From: Thermococcus paralvinellae
Lineage (GTDB): Archaea > Methanobacteriota_B > Thermococci > Thermococcales > Thermococcaceae
DNA length: 7,994 nt
Assembly (NCBI GenBank): GCA_015662175.1
Contig: DQUR01000157.1
Span: 1-7,994 of the forward strand
Direction: 5' to 3'
The notes under the pieces were generated by a model. That model made no database searches. It was not told the DNA's origin and worked only from the letters and a program-made list of their open reading frames with translations. Shown in pieces: positions 5,585 through 7,994 of this stretch. The translations under genes and the position numbers were made by a program. Numbering within the stretch: position 1 is the stretch's first letter; each line of letters begins with the position of its first letter.

Positions 5585-7994
5585 GGATGAGATTAAACTC
5601 AGGGTTGCTGAGGCATTGAAAAGGGATGTGGGGAGGGGAATTGTTAGGTTTGATAGAAAGTATCAGCGTGAACTGGGGGTTGAGCCCGGGGACATAGTCG
5701 AGCTCAGGGGAGAAAAAATAACCGCTGCAATTGTTGCCAATGCCCATCCAGACGACAGAGGGCTGGACATAATCAGAATGGACGGCTATATAAGAAGAAA
5801 TGCGGGGGTAAGTATAGGAGATTACGTGACTGTGAGAAGGGCTGAAGTTAAAGAGGCAAAAAAGGTCGTTCTTGCACCAGCCCAAAGGGGGGTTTTTATA
5901 CAAATCCCTGGGGAGATGATTAAGCAGAATCTCCTTGGCAGACCAGTTGTAAAGAGTGACATTATAGTTGCAAGTGGGAGGGAGGAATTTTACATAGGAT
6001 CTCCCTTTGATGAGCTCTTCAGGGGTTTCTTTGAAGCGCTTCCATTGGCCTTTGGTGAATTAAAGTTCATTGTTGTGAACACAAATCCCAAGGGAATAGT
6101 TCAGATAACGTACAACACTGAAATTGAGGTTCTTCCTCAGGCAGTAGAAGTTCGGGAAGAGAAGGTTCCGGAGGTTACTTACGAAGACATTGGTGGTCTC
6201 AAGGATGCAATTCAAAAGATTAGGGAAATGGTTGAGCTACCTTTGAAACACCCAGAGCTCTTTGAACGCCTCGGAATTGAACCACCAAAGGGAGTTTTGC
6301 TCTACGGTCCACCGGGGACGGGTAAGACTCTGCTTGCAAAGGCGGTTGCAAATGAGACAAACGCTCACTTTATAGCCATCAACGGTCCGGAGATTATGAG
6401 TAAGTTTTACGGTGAGAGCGAGGAGAGACTCAGAGAGGTCTTCAAGGAGGCTGAGGAAAACGCTCCGAGTATAATTTTCATAGATGAAATTGATGCCATC
6501 GCCCCAAAAAGAGAAGAAGTTACCGGAGAGGTTGAAAAGAGAGTCGTTAGCCAGCTCTTAACTCTAATGGATGGACTGAAAAAGAGGGGGAAAGTCATTG
6601 TCATAGCTGCAACAAACAGACCTGATGCAATTGACCCAGCTTTGAGGAGACCCGGAAGATTCGACAGGGAAATTGAAGTTGGCGTTCCGGATAAGCAGGG
6701 TAGAAAAGAAATCCTTCAAATCCACACCAGAGGAATGCCCCTAGAGCCCGATTACGATAAGCCCTCAGTTTTGAAAATTCTTAAAGGTTTACTCAAAGAG
6801 GAGCGCTTTGATAAGGAGAAGCTTGAGGAAATCCTCAAGAAAGTTGAGAAAGCCAGAGATGAAGAAGAGATAAAGGAAATCATTAAGAATGATGGGGAAA
6901 TTTATCGGGAAGTTAAAACCAAGCTGATTGATAAGATGCTCGATGAATTAGCTGAAAAGACGCACGGATTCGTTGGTGCTGACTTAGCGGCTCTGGCGAG
7001 GGAAGCAGCAATGGTTGTTCTGAGAAGGCTGATTCAGGAAGGCAAAATTAATCCAGAGGAGGAAAAGATTGCACCTGAAGTTCTTCAAGAGCTTAAAGTT
7101 ACTAAGGAGGACTTCTATGAAGCCTTGAAGATGGTCGAGCCTTCGGCTTTAAGGGAAGTGATGCTCGAAGTTCCGAACGTGCACTGGGAGGACATAGGTG
7201 GACTGGAGAATGTTAAGCAGGCACTCAGAGAAGCGGTTGAGTGGCCGCTCAAGTATCCAAAGGCCTTTCAGCGCCTGGGGATTACTCCTCCGAAGGGGAT
7301 TCTCCTCTATGGTCCGCCGGGGACGGGTAAGACTTTGCTGGCTAAAGCTGTTGCGACGGAGAGCGAGGCCAACTTCATTGGCATTAGGGGTCCAGAGGTT
7401 TTGAGCAAATGGGTAGGAGAGAGCGAAAAAAGGATAAGGGAAATCTTCAGGAAGGCAAGGCAGGCCTCACCAACGGTGGTTTTCATTGACGAGATTGATG
7501 CCATTGCCCCAGTGAGGGGGAGTGATGTGAATAGGGTTACTGATAGGCTGATCAATCAGCTCCTCACGGAGATGGATGGGTTGGAGGAGAATAGCGGTAT
7601 CGTTGTCATTGCCGCAACCAACAGGCCTGACATTCTGGATCCGGCACTGTTAAGGCCGGGGAGATTTGACCGCCTGATCTTAGTTCCAGCGCCAGATGAA
7701 AAAGCAAGATACGAGATTCTGAAAGTCCATACAAGAAGGATGCCCTTGGCGGAAGATGTAAACTTAAGAGAGCTTGCCAGGAAGCTTGAAGGGTATACTG
7801 GGGCGGATATAGCAGCACTCGTGAGGGAGGCGGCAATGAATGCACTAAGGAGAGCAGTTGCAAAAACCTCAGGGGTAGAAGAACAAAGTGAAGAGTTCCT
7901 TGAAACACTCAGGGTCTCGCGTAGGGACTTTGAGGAGGCTATGAAGAAGATAAAGCCAAGTGTTACAAAATACATGATGGATTACTATAAGCAG
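5556..7994 (+). CDS. Cdc48/p97/VAT-type double AAA+ ATPase, 3' end beyond window
   Basis: ATP-driven protein unfoldase of the VAT/Cdc48 family, which forms hexamers and threads substrates, probably toward the 20S proteasome in archaea. The reading frame is open for 813 codons to the window edge; by family length about 20-30 codons are missing, including any C-terminal proteasome-docking motif. Domains: N-terminal double-psi barrel plus clam (about 5-190); D1 with DIGG (211-214), Walker A GPPGTGKT (251-258), pore loop KFYG (F284, Y285), Walker B IDEID (D310, E311) and arginine fingers in GRFDR (R368, R371); D2 with DIGG (546-549), Walker A (586-593), pore loop KWVG (W619), Walker B (D645, E646) and GRFDR (R703, R706). 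A charged insert of about 60 residues (about 400-462) interrupts the D1 small subdomain between GMPL and THGF; the equivalent D2 stretch lacks it. Both ATPase sites look intact. The gene overlaps the RNase H-fold gene by 29 bases. Confidence 0.96.
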   Translation, partial: MILGKKDEIKDEIKLRVAEALKRDVGRGIVRFDRKYQRELGVEPGDIVELRGEKITAAIVANAHPDDRGLDIIRMDGYIRRNAGVSIGDYVTVRRAEVKEAKKVVLAPAQRGVFIQIPGEMIKQNLLGRPVVKSDIIVASGREEFYIGSPFDELFRGFFEALPLAFGELKFIVVNTNPKGIVQITYNTEIEVLPQAVEVREEKVPEVTYEDIGGLKDAIQKIREMVELPLKHPELFERLGIEPPKGVLLYGPPGTGKTLLAKAVANETNAHFIAINGPEIMSKFYGESEERLREVFKEAEENAPSIIFIDEIDAIAPKREEVTGEVEKRVVSQLLTLMDGLKKRGKVIVIAATNRPDAIDPALRRPGRFDREIEVGVPDKQGRKEILQIHTRGMPLEPDYDKPSVLKILKGLLKEERFDKEKLEEILKKVEKARDEEEIKEIIKNDGEIYREVKTKLIDKMLDELAEKTHGFVGADLAALAREAAMVVLRRLIQEGKINPEEEKIAPEVLQELKVTKEDFYEALKMVEPSALREVMLEVPNVHWEDIGGLENVKQALREAVEWPLKYPKAFQRLGITPPKGILLYGPPGTGKTLLAKAVATESEANFIGIRGPEVLSKWVGESEKRIREIFRKARQASPTVVFIDEIDAIAPVRGSDVNRVTDRLINQLLTEMDGLEENSGIVVIAATNRPDILDPALLRPGRFDRLILVPAPDEKARYEILKVHTRRMPLAEDVNLRELARKLEGYTGADIAALVREAAMNALRRAVAKTSGVEEQSEEFLETLRVSRRDFEEAMKKIKPSVTKYMMDYYKQ

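Noticed and set aside
5562..5903. 113-codon minus-strand frame opposite the cdc48 N-terminal region
   Set aside because: It overlaps the conserved double-psi barrel coding sequence and resembles no family; the plus-strand frame explains the sequence fully.
7556..7975. 139-codon open frame on the minus strand within cdc48
   Set aside because: It is antisense to the conserved D2 ATPase, has serine/leucine-rich composition typical of a shadow frame, and has no promoter or ribosome site.

Overview
The window comes from a hyperthermophilic euryarchaeon of the order Thermococcales (Thermococcus/Pyrococcus group). The evidence is a Thermococcus-type 5S rRNA, an archaeal RNase P subunit Rpp21/Rnp4, a VAT/Cdc48 ATPase with a large D1 insertion, a MoeA with archaeal motif variants, TTTATAAA-type TATA boxes and leaderless or GGTG-led starts. 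Species cannot be fixed from the sequence alone. The window is almost fully coding, with no gene-free stretch over about 110 bases.

Left part (1-2068): a 5S rRNA gene runs off the left edge on the minus strand. Divergent from it is a plus-strand pair. The first gene encodes a 504-aa protein that I read, tentatively, as a degenerate MCM-helicase relative (OB-fold-like N region, MCM-like linker, winged-helix-like C-terminus, no Walker A). The second encodes RNase P protein component 4. One palindromic TATA box lies at equal distance from the 5S 5' end and from the ATG of the MCM-like gene, so it may serve both transcripts.

Middle part (2059-4686, minus strand): serS (seryl-tRNA synthetase) overlaps rnp4 tail to tail by 10 bases. 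moeA (molybdopterin molybdenum/tungsten transferase) lies upstream of it. serS has its own TATA box and ribosome binding site.

Right part (4793-7994, plus strand): divergent from moeA is an operon of two overlapping genes. The first encodes a two-domain protein with a RuvC/YqgF-like RNase H fold. The second encodes a Cdc48/p97-type double-AAA ATPase that is cut by the right edge about two or three dozen codons before its expected end. A 29-base overlap, with a perfect Shine-Dalgarno inside the first gene, suggests coupled translation.

Most genes belong to information processing or protein quality control: ribosome, tRNA maturation, tRNA charging, DNA or RNA nuclease, helicase-like and unfoldase. 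No mobile element, CRISPR array or phage signature is visible. The best candidates for undescribed biology are the MCM-like/RNase P operon facing 5S rRNA and the RNase H-fold/Cdc48 coupled pair.
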